Notes under the pieces: model-generated
What the model was told of the DNA's origin: nothing
Seen by the model: only the letters and a program-made list of their open reading frames with translations
Databases searched by the model: none
Made by a program: the position numbers and the translations under genes
Assembly (NCBI RefSeq): GCF_051857545.1
Contig: NZ_JBPZHB010000001.1
Coordinates: 620,001-684,000, forward strand
DNA: 64,000 nucleotides
Direction of reading: 5' to 3'
From: Larkinella sp051857545
Lineage (GTDB): Bacteria; Bacteroidota; Bacteroidia; Cytophagales; Spirosomataceae
Shown here: one piece after another, positions 25,237 through 33,765 of the stretch
Layout: each line of letters starts with the position of its first letter
Numbering within the stretch: the first letter of the stretch is position 1

Positions 25237-26714
25237 CGGAAAGTCGGGTTTTGGTTGATTACTTCGAGCTGAATTTCCTGGAACTCGGTTTTGGGGGCAT
25301 CGCAGGTGGAACAGGTGTAGTCGTTGGGTAACTGGCTGAATGACAAGCCCGCCGGAATTCCGCGCCGTTCGTCACCGTACTGCGGATCATATACCGTAAA
25401 GCAATGCGGACACTGGTACAATCGATTGACCGCAACGGGAGCCGGTTCGGGATTTTCCGTTTCCAAACGGACGGATTTGCCCGTTTCGAGCGAACGGCGG
25501 TTGCTGAATTTCCGACACAACCGGTCGATCTGGTAAGGCAAAAACGGTTTTAACAATCCTTTCTCAAACCGGAAATAGGTTCGGCTGTTCGGGTTGAAGT
25601 TTTCGGTATAATACAGATCATACACACTGAAAAGCGCCAGTTGACCGATCCAGAGCAGGGGGCGTTTGCGTACCAGCACGGAGCCGAATACTTCGGATTT
25701 TGGGCGGGTTTGTACGCCAAAACACAGCCCGAACGTCCGCATATCGTATTTTTCGAAATACCGGATGACGTAGTTTTTCAGTTGCAGACCGTCGTCGCTG
25801 TGGTCTTCCGTTTGCCACGCCAGTTCGTTGGCGGCATGGCGCACGTTGATGTTGTGTTTGGCCAGCACATACGACCACGCACCCCGGTCTTTCTCTTCAA
25901 TCCCTTTAATAATCAGTGATTTCCAAGGTGTTACGCATATCTCTCCGATGCGGGTTTTGAGGCATAATGCACAAAGATCCAGCAGAAAATCGACGGGAAA
26001 CTGCTCATCCCGGCGGTACAATCCGAGCCACGACCGCTCGCCGTAGCGGTTGAACCCTTCGTAATACGGCAACGAAAACTCCGGCAGTTCGACCTCCTGC
26101 GTCGCCGGTTGGGTGATAAAGCTCGCCCGACCCGTGACGGTTTTATGCAGCATCTCCGCATCCCGGTAGTCCGATTCGCCGTCCAGCAGCGCCGTTTCAA
26201 CGGCTTTGGCCAGGCGACCCAGATCGTTGGTATAGACGAGTTCCGGCCAGCGAAAAACCGTGTTGCTTTGCTTCGGGCGGACGTACAGATACCAGAAATG
26301 GGGTTCGGGGGAAGCAATAAAATTGAGATTTCCCGTAAAAAAGGGCGTAAAACTCTGGTTGGAATCCGACAGGTTTATTTTCAATCGGGGCTGCTCGTCA
26401 AACTGATCCAGAACCGTGTGATATTCACCCTCCCGCAACCACGCGCCCGTCCGAAACACGTCTTCCCCGCAATACGAACTAATGATGTTGGGATACTGAT
26501 CGGTATTGATTTCGTAGGGAATCGGGTGCTTTTTCAGCTCTTTTTCCAACGCACGCAGGTCTTCGTAATGCACCGTCATGAGCAACTGCTGCCGGGCACC
26601 AAAACGAACGCTCCGAACGTTGGCACTCCGGGTCAGCGATAGCACATTCTGCAACGTCCCCGGCGAACTGATCCCGGCGGGAAGGTTGACTTTCAAGGTG
26701 TAATAATCTCTCAT
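25233..26714 (-). CDS. Sulfite/nitrite-reductase-like protein with C-terminal rubredoxin
   Basis: Protein of 493 residues. The N-terminal RDYYTLKVNLPAGISSPGTLQNVL... with FGARQQLLMTVHYEDL matches the ferredoxin-like half domain of nitrite/sulfite reductases, and a second such half occurs near residues 270-330. The C-terminus is a rubredoxin with Cys 435-x2-Cys 438 and Cys 468-x2-Cys 471. The C-x5-C plus C-x3-C ligands of the siroheme/4Fe-4S centre are not present, so it is probably not a nitrite reductase itself. An electron-transfer role for the nitrate reductase is inferred from the neighbourhood. ATG 26714 fits the family start; the longer frame runs into the hairpin repeat. Confidence 0.82.
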   Translation of the reverse strand: MRDYYTLKVNLPAGISSPGTLQNVLSLTRSANVRSVRFGARQQLLMTVHYEDLRALEKELKKHPIPYEINTDQYPNIISSYCGEDVFRTGAWLREGEYHTVLDQFDEQPRLKINLSDSNQSFTPFFTGNLNFIASPEPHFWYLYVRPKQSNTVFRWPELVYTNDLGRLAKAVETALLDGESDYRDAEMLHKTVTGRASFITQPATQEVELPEFSLPYYEGFNRYGERSWLGLYRRDEQFPVDFLLDLCALCLKTRIGEICVTPWKSLIIKGIEEKDRGAWSYVLAKHNINVRHAANELAWQTEDHSDDGLQLKNYVIRYFEKYDMRTFGLCFGVQTRPKSEVFGSVLVRKRPLLWIGQLALFSVYDLYYTENFNPNSRTYFRFEKGLLKPFLPYQIDRLCRKFSNRRSLETGKSVRLETENPEPAPVAVNRLYQCPHCFTVYDPQYGDERRGIPAGLSFSQLPNDYTCSTCDAPKTEFQEIQLEVINQNPTFR

Positions 26715-26738
26715 TTTGATGATGAACGACGAGTAATT

Positions 26739-26813
26739 GAGTGAATTAGTGATTGAGCGATTGAGTGAAAAATACCGCGTGAGCCACTCAATCACTCAAT
26801 CACTAATTCACTC
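26739..26813 (-). repeat. Intergenic hairpin H1 (29-bp arms)
   Basis: Arms at 26739-26767 and 26785-26813 match at 28 of 29 positions. They are built from the repeated word ATTGAGTGA / ATTAGTGA. The 17-nt apex reads GCTCACGCGG on the minus strand. The right arm encodes the last residues SELVIE and the stop of the nitrate reductase. Confidence 0.9.
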
Positions 26814-29800
26814 ATTTTTTCCAGTATACTTCGCACTTCCGGGCGACACGAACCACAGCCGGTTCCGGCGCCGGTTTTCTGGCACAACTGCTGGAGGTCG
26901 GTGCAACCCGCCTGAATGGCGCGCTCCAGATTGCCCTGGCCGACGCTGTTGCAGGAACACACCAGTTTGCCCTCCATCGGATCGACGGCCTTGCTGGCCC
27001 GCAGCAGTTGCAGGCGTTTTTCCGACAATTCCGTTCCCTTGGCAATCAGGTCGCGGAACTCCGCAAATTCGTTCTTGTCGCCAATCAAAATGGCCCCCAC
27101 GAGCTTGTCGCCCTGAACGATGCATTTTTTATAATACTGTTTCGACTTGTCGATGAAAACGATTTCTTCGTAACTGGAATCATTCGGTGGCGTTTCGGCC
27201 ATTCCGATGCTGCACAAATGCAGTCCTTCCATTTTGAGAATACTGATCGAAACACTGCCCCGGTACGGTTTGGAAACATCCCCGGCGATGAAACCGGCGG
27301 CTATTTCGGCCTGCTGTTCGGCGGCCAGCGTAATGCCCCACATCTGACCATTCCACTGCGCCAGTTCGCCCGCGGCAAAAATGTTCGGGTCCGACGTTTG
27401 CAGGTAATCATTCACCACCACGCCCCGGTTGCAGTCGAGTCCGGCTTCCCGTGCCAGTTCGATGTTCGGCTCCGTACCGATGGCGATCACCACGACCTGA
27501 CACGGTATTTTATGGCCTGATTTTAACTGAATGCCTTCCACTTTGGTGGTTCCGGCAAACGTCTGGACTTCTTCGTTGAAAAACACATCGATGCCGCGTT
27601 CTTTCAGTTCCAGATACAACAACTCACTCGCCAGCGGATCGATCTGGCGTTCCATAAACCGCCCCGCCCGCTGGATCACCGTCACCCGTACGTTAATCTG
27701 ACGCAGCGAAGCCGCCAGTTCCAGACCCAATAAACCGCCCCCTACAATGGCCGTGTGCGGTTCGGCCCCGTCTTCCGGTTGCTTCAGGAAAGGCAGCAGC
27801 GAATCGGCATCGAGCCGTGACCGCATGTTGAAAATTCCCGGTAATGGCGGAACGCCCCGGGGCATAAACGCCCGGCTTCCCGTACCGAGCAGCAGTTTGT
27901 CGTAGGTGTGTTCCACGCCGTTGCTGTCGATCAGCACTTTGGCTTTCCGGTCGATGTGGACGATGCTAACACCCTTGTGAACCATGATGTTGGCATCCCC
28001 AAACTGATCCTCGCGCAACTTGACAAGTTGCTCCCACGACTGCGCCCCGCTGATGTAATCGGGCAGCAAAACCCGGTTGTAAAATGGGTAAATTTCTTTG
28101 GAAAAGACGTGAATCTCGTCGTCAGCATTCAAGGCCCGGTAGGCATTGATAAAACCCAAACCCGCCGACCCGGCGCCGATAATGACGATTTTTTCAACCG
28201 GTTTTCGGTAGGGGACCACCTCAACTGCCGAAAACTTGAAATCCGGTTCTTTCGAACGGGGATCGATGAGGGCATTCGTCAGGTTGTTGGCGCGGTTCAA
28301 ATTGCTTTTCACCGAACCACCGGTCGGCATTTTGCCCCAGTGCATGGGCAGAAAACACAAACCGGGCCGCACATCCTCGGTGAGCTGGACCTTGACGCGC
28401 ACCTCGCCCCGCCGACCCCGTACTTCGACCAACTGACCATCCTGAATGCCCCGCGCTTTTGCATCGTCGGGATGGATTTGCAGGAAGGGTTGCGGACTGT
28501 GCTGATTGAGTTTGGCCACCCGACCGGTTTTGGTCATCGTATGCCACTGATCGCGGATGCGCCCCGTGGTCAGCACCAGCGGAAAGTCCTCATCCGTGGG
28601 TTCTGACGCGTTTTCATCGGGAACCGCATGAATCTGTGCGCGACCATTGGCGGTATAAAACCGGTGATCGGTAAAGAGTCGTTTGGTGCCGGGGGTCGGT
28701 TTCCGGTTTTCAGTATACGGTTTTTGGTCAGCAGGCACGTCCGTCGATTTCTCGGATTCGCCCCTAAATCCCCCAAAGGGGACTTCTGCATCTGGTTTGG
28801 CTGCGTCCAAGTCCCCTTTAGGGGATTTAGGGGCATTCTCCGCCGAAAACGGCCACTGAATCGTCCGGTATTTTTTCAGCAGTTCATAACTCACGCCCGT
28901 TACATCAATGTTTGTTCCGGCCGTGAGTTGGGTGTATTCGTTATAGACTTCCGAGCAGTTCGCGTAAGTAAACGATTCGCCAAAACCCATTTTCTGCGCA
29001 AACCGCCAGAGAATTTCCGAATCCGGTAAGGCTTCGCCGGGGGCGTCGATGACTTTGGGCAGGTACGCAATTCGCCGTTCGGCGTTGGTCATCGTTCCGT
29101 CTTTTTCGAGCCAGGCGGCTGCGGGCAGCACGATATCGGCAAAACCAACGGTATCCGCGCGGTTCGAAACATCCTGCACGACGACAAAACGAGCCTTTTT
29201 CAAGGCCAGTTCAGCCGCATTGACATCCGGCATGCTCACCAGCGGATTTGTATTGATGATCCAGATGGCTTTCAGTTTATCGTCGGCCAGCGCTTCGAAC
29301 ATTTCCGTAGCGGTCAGGCCGGGTTTGGGCGCAATCTTGACCGGACTCTTCCAGAAGGCTTCCACCTCGGCGCGGTGGGCTGCGTTCAACACGTCGCGGT
29401 GGGCGGGGAGGCTATTGGCCAGACCACCGGTTTCGCGGCCACCCATCGCATTGGGTTGTCCCGTCAGCGAAAAAGGCCCGTTACCCGGTTTGCCAATCCG
29501 CCCCGTAATCAGGTGTAAATTGATGAGTGACAGGTTTTTATTGACGCCAATCACCGACTGGTTCAGGCCCATCGTCCAGAGCGACAGAAAGCCTTTGGAG
29601 CGGCCAATCCAGTCGGCCGCCTGCCGAATGCCTTCGGGCGAAATACCGCACAGGTCGGCAGCTTCCTCAATCGTACGCTGCATCACCTGATCGCGATAGG
29701 CCGCAAAACCGTCGGCGTGGTGGGTGATAAAGTCGATGTCGATGTCGCCGTTCTCGATCAGTACCCGACCCATCGCGTTGTTGAGCACAATGTCGGTGCC

Positions 29801-30454
29801 GGGGCGAAGGGGCAAATGCAGATCCGATGAGCGGGCGGTATCGGTTTTTCGGGGATCGACGCAAATGATTTTGACGTGTGGATTGGCCGCTTTGTGGGCT
29901 TCGATCCGTCGCCAGAGAATAGGGTGACACCAGGCCGGATTAGCACCCTGCACCAGAAAAACGTCGGCTTCCTCGATGTCGTCGTAGCAAACCGGCACGG
30001 AATCTTCCCCGAGCGACAGTTTGTAGCCCACCACCGCCGAACTCATGCACAGGCGGGAATTGGTATCGATGTTGTTGGAGCCAATAAAGCCTTTGATCAG
30101 CTTGTTGACCAGGTAATATTCTTCCGTCAGACACTGGCCCGACACATAAAACGCCACCGAATCCGGCCCGTATTTTTGAATGAAGGTCTTGAAAACCGCA
30201 GCCGTGCGTTCCAGCGCAGCATCCCAGCTCACCCGTTGCAGCGGCATCGACCGGTTGAGTCGCATCTGCGGATACAGCAACCGATCCGACTGATCCATTA
30301 CCGTATAATGCAGATTCATCCCTTTCGAACACAGCATGCCGCGATTGGAGGGATGGTTTTTATCCCCTTCAACCGTCAGCCGTCCGTTCTGCTCCTGTTT
30401 GACCACGATTCCACAGCCAACACCACAGTAGCAACAGGTAGTTTGATGAGTCAT
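26792..30454 (-). CDS. nasA: Assimilatory nitrate reductase fused to flavin and BFD modules
   Basis: Cytosolic nitrate reductase of 1220 residues. The 4Fe-4S site is C7-x2-C10-x3-C14...C42, followed by the molybdopterin catalytic part and a dinucleotide-binding domain (FPLVLTTGRIRDQW, about 635-740). It is then fused to an FAD/NAD(P) oxidoreductase (IVIIGAGSAGLGF, AIVGGGLLGLELA) and a C-terminal BFD-like 2Fe-2S domain (LVCSCNS ... GCGSC). In enterobacteria the flavin part is a separate subunit (NasC). A low-complexity insert at about residues 539-590 is encoded by hairpin repeats. The gene lies between NarK and the rubredoxin gene. Confidence 0.92.
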   Translation of the reverse strand: MTHQTTCCYCGVGCGIVVKQEQNGRLTVEGDKNHPSNRGMLCSKGMNLHYTVMDQSDRLLYPQMRLNRSMPLQRVSWDAALERTAAVFKTFIQKYGPDSVAFYVSGQCLTEEYYLVNKLIKGFIGSNNIDTNSRLCMSSAVVGYKLSLGEDSVPVCYDDIEEADVFLVQGANPAWCHPILWRRIEAHKAANPHVKIICVDPRKTDTARSSDLHLPLRPGTDIVLNNAMGRVLIENGDIDIDFITHHADGFAAYRDQVMQRTIEEAADLCGISPEGIRQAADWIGRSKGFLSLWTMGLNQSVIGVNKNLSLINLHLITGRIGKPGNGPFSLTGQPNAMGGRETGGLANSLPAHRDVLNAAHRAEVEAFWKSPVKIAPKPGLTATEMFEALADDKLKAIWIINTNPLVSMPDVNAAELALKKARFVVVQDVSNRADTVGFADIVLPAAAWLEKDGTMTNAERRIAYLPKVIDAPGEALPDSEILWRFAQKMGFGESFTYANCSEVYNEYTQLTAGTNIDVTGVSYELLKKYRTIQWPFSAENAPKSPKGDLDAAKPDAEVPFGGFRGESEKSTDVPADQKPYTENRKPTPGTKRLFTDHRFYTANGRAQIHAVPDENASEPTDEDFPLVLTTGRIRDQWHTMTKTGRVAKLNQHSPQPFLQIHPDDAKARGIQDGQLVEVRGRRGEVRVKVQLTEDVRPGLCFLPMHWGKMPTGGSVKSNLNRANNLTNALIDPRSKEPDFKFSAVEVVPYRKPVEKIVIIGAGSAGLGFINAYRALNADDEIHVFSKEIYPFYNRVLLPDYISGAQSWEQLVKLREDQFGDANIMVHKGVSIVHIDRKAKVLIDSNGVEHTYDKLLLGTGSRAFMPRGVPPLPGIFNMRSRLDADSLLPFLKQPEDGAEPHTAIVGGGLLGLELAASLRQINVRVTVIQRAGRFMERQIDPLASELLYLELKERGIDVFFNEEVQTFAGTTKVEGIQLKSGHKIPCQVVVIAIGTEPNIELAREAGLDCNRGVVVNDYLQTSDPNIFAAGELAQWNGQMWGITLAAEQQAEIAAGFIAGDVSKPYRGSVSISILKMEGLHLCSIGMAETPPNDSSYEEIVFIDKSKQYYKKCIVQGDKLVGAILIGDKNEFAEFRDLIAKGTELSEKRLQLLRASKAVDPMEGKLVCSCNSVGQGNLERAIQAGCTDLQQLCQKTGAGTGCGSCRPEVRSILEKMSELVIE
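28693..28834 (-). repeat. Hairpin repeat located in frame inside the nitrate reductase gene
   Basis: Arms of 26 nt at 28760-28785 and 28809-28834 match at 25 of 26 positions (AAGTCCCCTTTAGGGG type), with a 23-nt loop. A second repeat word (GGTTTTCAGTATACGG, around 28703-28721) lies beside it. Translated, they give APKSPKGDL, EVPFGGFRGE and KPYTENRKP in the protein linker. Confidence 0.85.
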
Positions 30455-30470
30455 AACTAAAATAGTTATG

Positions 30471-30535
30471 AGTTATGAGTTAAGAATGTAAGAGTTTGGC
30501 TGACGCATTTAACTTTTAATTCTTAACTCATAACT
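30471..30535 (-). repeat. Intergenic hairpin H2
   Basis: Perfect 17-bp arms (30471-30487 / 30519-30535; words AGTTATGAGTTAAGAAT) lie between NarK and nitrate reductase, with GGCTGACGCA in the loop at 30498-30507. The nitrate reductase start codon lies within a nearby CATAACTA / TAGTTATG dyad (30452-30470). Confidence 0.85.
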
Positions 30536-30550
30536 CTTAATTCTTAATTC

Positions 30551-31852
30551 CTAAGCGGTTTGCAATTCAGTTTCGGCGGTTTTTACGACGGCGGTTTTGC
30601 CGAAGTTGACGAGGAACAGCAGGAGTCCGGTCGCTGCAACAATTCCACCGATGTAGAGGAAGGCCTGTCCGTAGCTGATGGATTGCGATTTGAACAGGAA
30701 GCCCATCAGCATACCGCCAATGTTACCACCGGCACCGACCACCCCCGAAATGACCCCAACGGCTTTTGGATTGACAAATGGCACGATGGCGTAGGTGCTG
30801 CCATTGGCCATTTTCAGGAACAGCGCAAAGGTGATCATGGAAATAATGGCCATCGACAGGCTACCCGACTGTGCGAAGAGCGCAATGCCGACGCCTTCCA
30901 TCAGCAGCAAACCGGCCAGTAACAGCCCTTTGCCGCGCATACCGTATTGGTTTCCGACTTTGTCGGCGACGATTCCGCCGAGGGCGCGGGCAAAAATGTT
31001 CATGAACCCGAACAGCATGGCCCAGAAACCGGCTTCGGTTTCTTTCATGTCGAAATTGTCGAAAAAGTAGAGCGACGCCACACCGTCGAAGGTGATTTCC
31101 ATCCCGAAGCAGCAGGCATACGCCAGCGACAAAGCCCAGACGCGGATATCGGCGCAGGCTTTCCAGAAGCTTATTTTCTCGCCTTTTACCGTCGTACGCT
31201 GAATCTCGTCGTAGTTGCCGTTTGGCGTGTCTTTCGTGTAGCGGAAATAAACAAACGCCATGATGAGCATCAGGACGCCCGGAAAAATCATCGCCAGCCG
31301 CCAGGCTTCAGGCTTGGTGTAGCCAAAACCGATAATCGTGGCCATAATCACAGGCATGGCGAGTTGCGTGATGCCTCCGCCCAGGTTCCCCCAGCCACCG
31401 GCCACGGCATTGGCCGTTCCCTTGATTTTCGGGGCAAACATGACCGACGTGTGAAACTGCGTGATGACAAACGAGGCACCAATGACGCCAATCGCCAGAC
31501 GGAACAGCAAAAATGTGGTGTAGTCATGGGCCAGGCCGACGAACATGACCGGAAAGGCACCCAGCACGAGCAAGGCCGTGTAGGTTTTACGCGGTCCCCA
31601 GGTGTCGCACAACTTTCCGACGACCAGCCGGGCAAAGATGGTGGCCGACACGGCGGCAATGATCGTGTTGCCCACTTCAGGCTTCGTCAGTCCCAGATCG
31701 GCGCGGATGGCGGGCATTAGCGGGGCCAGACCGAACCAGCCGAAAAAGCAGACAAAAAATGTCATCCAGGTGATGTGAAAGGTCTTCATCTGAATGCCTG
31801 AGAAACTGAATACGGGCAGCGTTTCGAGCGGCTTATTTGCGTGTGCGTTCAT
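30551..31852 (-). CDS. narK: Nitrate/nitrite MFS transporter
   Basis: Inner-membrane nitrate/nitrite porter of 433 residues in the NNP family of the major facilitator superfamily, with about twelve membrane helices. Nitrate signatures are visible as GGWGNLGGGITQLAMP (about 150-165) and GAGGNIGGMLMGF (about 370-382). It feeds the cytosolic nitrate reductase encoded 96 bp downstream. The porin gene lies 17 bp upstream, so porin, NarK and reductase probably form one transcript moving nitrate across both membranes. Confidence 0.92.
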   Translation of the reverse strand: MNAHANKPLETLPVFSFSGIQMKTFHITWMTFFVCFFGWFGLAPLMPAIRADLGLTKPEVGNTIIAAVSATIFARLVVGKLCDTWGPRKTYTALLVLGAFPVMFVGLAHDYTTFLLFRLAIGVIGASFVITQFHTSVMFAPKIKGTANAVAGGWGNLGGGITQLAMPVIMATIIGFGYTKPEAWRLAMIFPGVLMLIMAFVYFRYTKDTPNGNYDEIQRTTVKGEKISFWKACADIRVWALSLAYACCFGMEITFDGVASLYFFDNFDMKETEAGFWAMLFGFMNIFARALGGIVADKVGNQYGMRGKGLLLAGLLLMEGVGIALFAQSGSLSMAIISMITFALFLKMANGSTYAIVPFVNPKAVGVISGVVGAGGNIGGMLMGFLFKSQSISYGQAFLYIGGIVAATGLLLFLVNFGKTAVVKTAETELQTA

Positions 31853-31869
31853 GATTTTTCGGTTTATGA

Positions 31870-33393
31870 TTAGAGGAAAGTGGGGCGGATGTTGATCATC
31901 AAATACGCCCAGGTTCCCAGTTTATCCTTCTGATTCATGGTGTTTTGCTTGGTATATTCCAGCGAATTCGTGCCGCGCATCAGGGCGTATCCAGCTTCCA
32001 GGCTCGTGAATTTGTTCAGGCTGTAAGTGGCCGTAAAGTCGAACTCCATGCCCAGTTTCGAATCGAGTGTTGCGCCGGATGCCGCATCGGGCATTTTGTT
32101 AAACGTGGTTGCCGCCAGAGCGAAATAATGCACGTCGAGGCCCGTCGTCAGGCGTTTTCCGGCGTATTTGAACTTCAGAAACGCATCTTTCAAACCGCCG
32201 GCCGGTGCGCCCGTGCCCACGTAGAAATAATCCATGTAGCCCCAGTGTTTGTGCGGTGTGCCATAGAGCGGATCGAAACGACCGGTTTCTCCCGGTTTTG
32301 CCGTTGCAGCATTGGTGCCGGAAAGAACTTCATACCCGGGACTCACACTCAGCAAACCTTTCTGGAACGTGACGTTGGCACCGTAGTGATAGGCGTTCCG
32401 GATGCGCAAACCGTCGCGGTCTTTGCCACTTTGCAAATACCCGAAAGCCTGCCACAAAATCTGACCGGTTTTTACGGCCGAAACCGTGGCCTGTCCCGTC
32501 AACATCGCTCCGTAGGTCAGCCGGGAATGAACGCCCGGAACGTCATAACGCCGGCCATATACGTAGCCCGTTGAAGCACTGCCCAGCGAGTCGATCCGGT
32601 ATTTCGAGAAATCGTCTTTAAAGACCAGCGCCGAGAATTTGGTCCCGTTAAATTTCCGCGTCAAATACGCCATTTGAAACGCCTTGAACTGCTGATTCTG
32701 GCCGTTGGTACTGACCGCATTGGCCACCACCGGCGCCCCGCCTTTTCCGACGGTGGGCAAAAAACCGCCCGGAATCGCCAGCGAAACGTTTTTGTTGGAA
32801 AGTGCCGACGCTGGTGCATTGGCGGGTGTGTAGTAGGTGCCGGTGTTGCCGAACGCATCGGAATTCTGATTAAAGCCGACGCCCAGATCCAGCGCCCAGC
32901 CGTGGTGTTGGGCTTTCAGGATGGCCGCATCGAATCGGCGGGCCTGCTGGAGCCAGTCGAGATTGCCCAGCAAGCGGACGTCGTCATACACCAGTTCCTG
33001 ACGTCCGATTTTCAGGGATAACCTGTCGATGGGCTTGAATTTCAGCGTGCTATCGGCGGCATTGATGAGCGTCAGATCGGCCCAGGCTTCGTGGATCATC
33101 AGCCGGTTTCCGTCGGTGCTGTTGATACTGGAAGCGTCCTGGCCCCAGACCCGCACGTCCTGCACGGAAACGTTAAAAAGCACGCGATCCCATTTGTAAC
33201 CGAACGTCAGCCGGGTGCGTTGCGACGTAAAAGCGGCCGCCCGGCTGTTTTTGGGTGCCAGATTGCCGAAACCGTCGCGCAGTTCCGTACGGGTACGAAG
33301 CTGGCCGGTCAGCGAAACCTGCGCCCGGACTTGTGTGTGAAAAAGAGTCAGCAGAAGGCATAGAAGCCCTAACCGCATGAAGTAGAGTTTCAT
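31870..33393 (-). CDS. Alginate-export-family outer-membrane beta-barrel
   Basis: Outer-membrane beta-barrel of 507 residues. A signal peptide (MKLYFMRLGLLCLLLTLFHTQVRAQ region, ATG 33393) is followed by SLTGQLRTRTELRDGFG and alternating aromatic strands ending in INIRPTFL, as in the alginate_exp family. In nitrate loci of Bacteroidota this protein is placed to let nitrate pass the outer membrane, which is inferred from its position just before NarK. The frame extends to 33522 but the signal peptide fixes the start. Confidence 0.82.
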   Translation of the reverse strand: MKLYFMRLGLLCLLLTLFHTQVRAQVSLTGQLRTRTELRDGFGNLAPKNSRAAAFTSQRTRLTFGYKWDRVLFNVSVQDVRVWGQDASSINSTDGNRLMIHEAWADLTLINAADSTLKFKPIDRLSLKIGRQELVYDDVRLLGNLDWLQQARRFDAAILKAQHHGWALDLGVGFNQNSDAFGNTGTYYTPANAPASALSNKNVSLAIPGGFLPTVGKGGAPVVANAVSTNGQNQQFKAFQMAYLTRKFNGTKFSALVFKDDFSKYRIDSLGSASTGYVYGRRYDVPGVHSRLTYGAMLTGQATVSAVKTGQILWQAFGYLQSGKDRDGLRIRNAYHYGANVTFQKGLLSVSPGYEVLSGTNAATAKPGETGRFDPLYGTPHKHWGYMDYFYVGTGAPAGGLKDAFLKFKYAGKRLTTGLDVHYFALAATTFNKMPDAASGATLDSKLGMEFDFTATYSLNKFTSLEAGYALMRGTNSLEYTKQNTMNQKDKLGTWAYLMINIRPTFL

Positions 33394-33446
33394 GGCATAC
33401 GTGGGTTGAAAGAAAAGAAGCGGCCGGTGCAAAAAGTAAGCAGGAT

Positions 33447-33571
33447 ACCCGAAGCGGGTAAGAGAAAGGCAACCCTCTGAAAGGACAGACCTTACGGGTG
33501 ACGACGCGATTCGTTCGGTCATCCAGACCCGATAAGGTGAAGTGAAGCGATTTGCTTTACGTCGGTTTTTT
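33447..33571 (+). ncRNA. Candidate structured RNA in the porin leader region
   Basis: Between the porin and cobA genes, 33394-33662 has no gene but strong pairing potential. There is a stem ACCCG-AAG-CGGGT (33447-33459). ACCTTACGGGT (33489-33499) pairs with ACCCGATAAGGT (33527-33538) with one bulge. GTGAAGC / GCTTTAC (33542-33560) is followed by TTTTTT at 33566-33571. The T-run position suggests a plus-strand RNA, but a leader of the minus-strand porin transcript is equally possible. I do not recognise a known riboswitch. Confidence 0.35.
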
Positions 33572-33618
33572 CATTTTCTTTGAACCGTTTGTGTTTTACA
33601 TAGACAAACCCAGTTTTG

Positions 33619-33657
33619 GCCGATCCAAAGGTGCCCCCACACCGGATCGGCTTTTTT
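33619..33657 (+). terminator. Orphan terminator-like hairpin on the plus strand
   Basis: GCCGATCC (33619-33626) and GGATCGGC (33644-33651) form a perfect 8-bp stem followed by six T residues. No plus-strand gene lies upstream, which supports a small RNA transcribed on that strand. Confidence 0.55.
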
Positions 33658-33662
33658 ACGGT

Positions 33663-33762
33663 TTACGGTTTTCAGTTTACCGTTTTCGGTGGCTGACGCA
33701 TACCAGCTAACGCGTTTGCATGAGTGCGTCAGCCACCGAAAACGGTAAACTGAAAACCGTAA
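33663..33762 (-). repeat. Intergenic hairpin H3 (38-bp perfect arms)
   Basis: Arms 33663-33700 and 33725-33762 are exactly complementary, built from the word ACGGTTTTCAGTTTACCG and ending in GGTGGCTGACGCA at the apex. It lies 3 bp past the cobA stop codon. Confidence 0.92.
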
Positions 33763-33765
33763 GCC

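Noticed and set aside
25233..26714. Functional nitrite or sulfite reductase
   Set aside because: The siroheme/4Fe-4S Cys pattern seen in NirB is missing, so only a fold relationship is claimed.
30947..31720. 257-codon plus-strand frame opposite narK
   Set aside because: The minus strand encodes a clear NNP transporter. The plus frame is hydrophilic, without domain features.
33394..33560. SAM-, TPP-, cobalamin- or Moco-type riboswitch before the porin
   Set aside because: The GGCAACC string resembles part of SAM-I, but the rest of the conserved core and the order of stems do not match any of these classes by eye.
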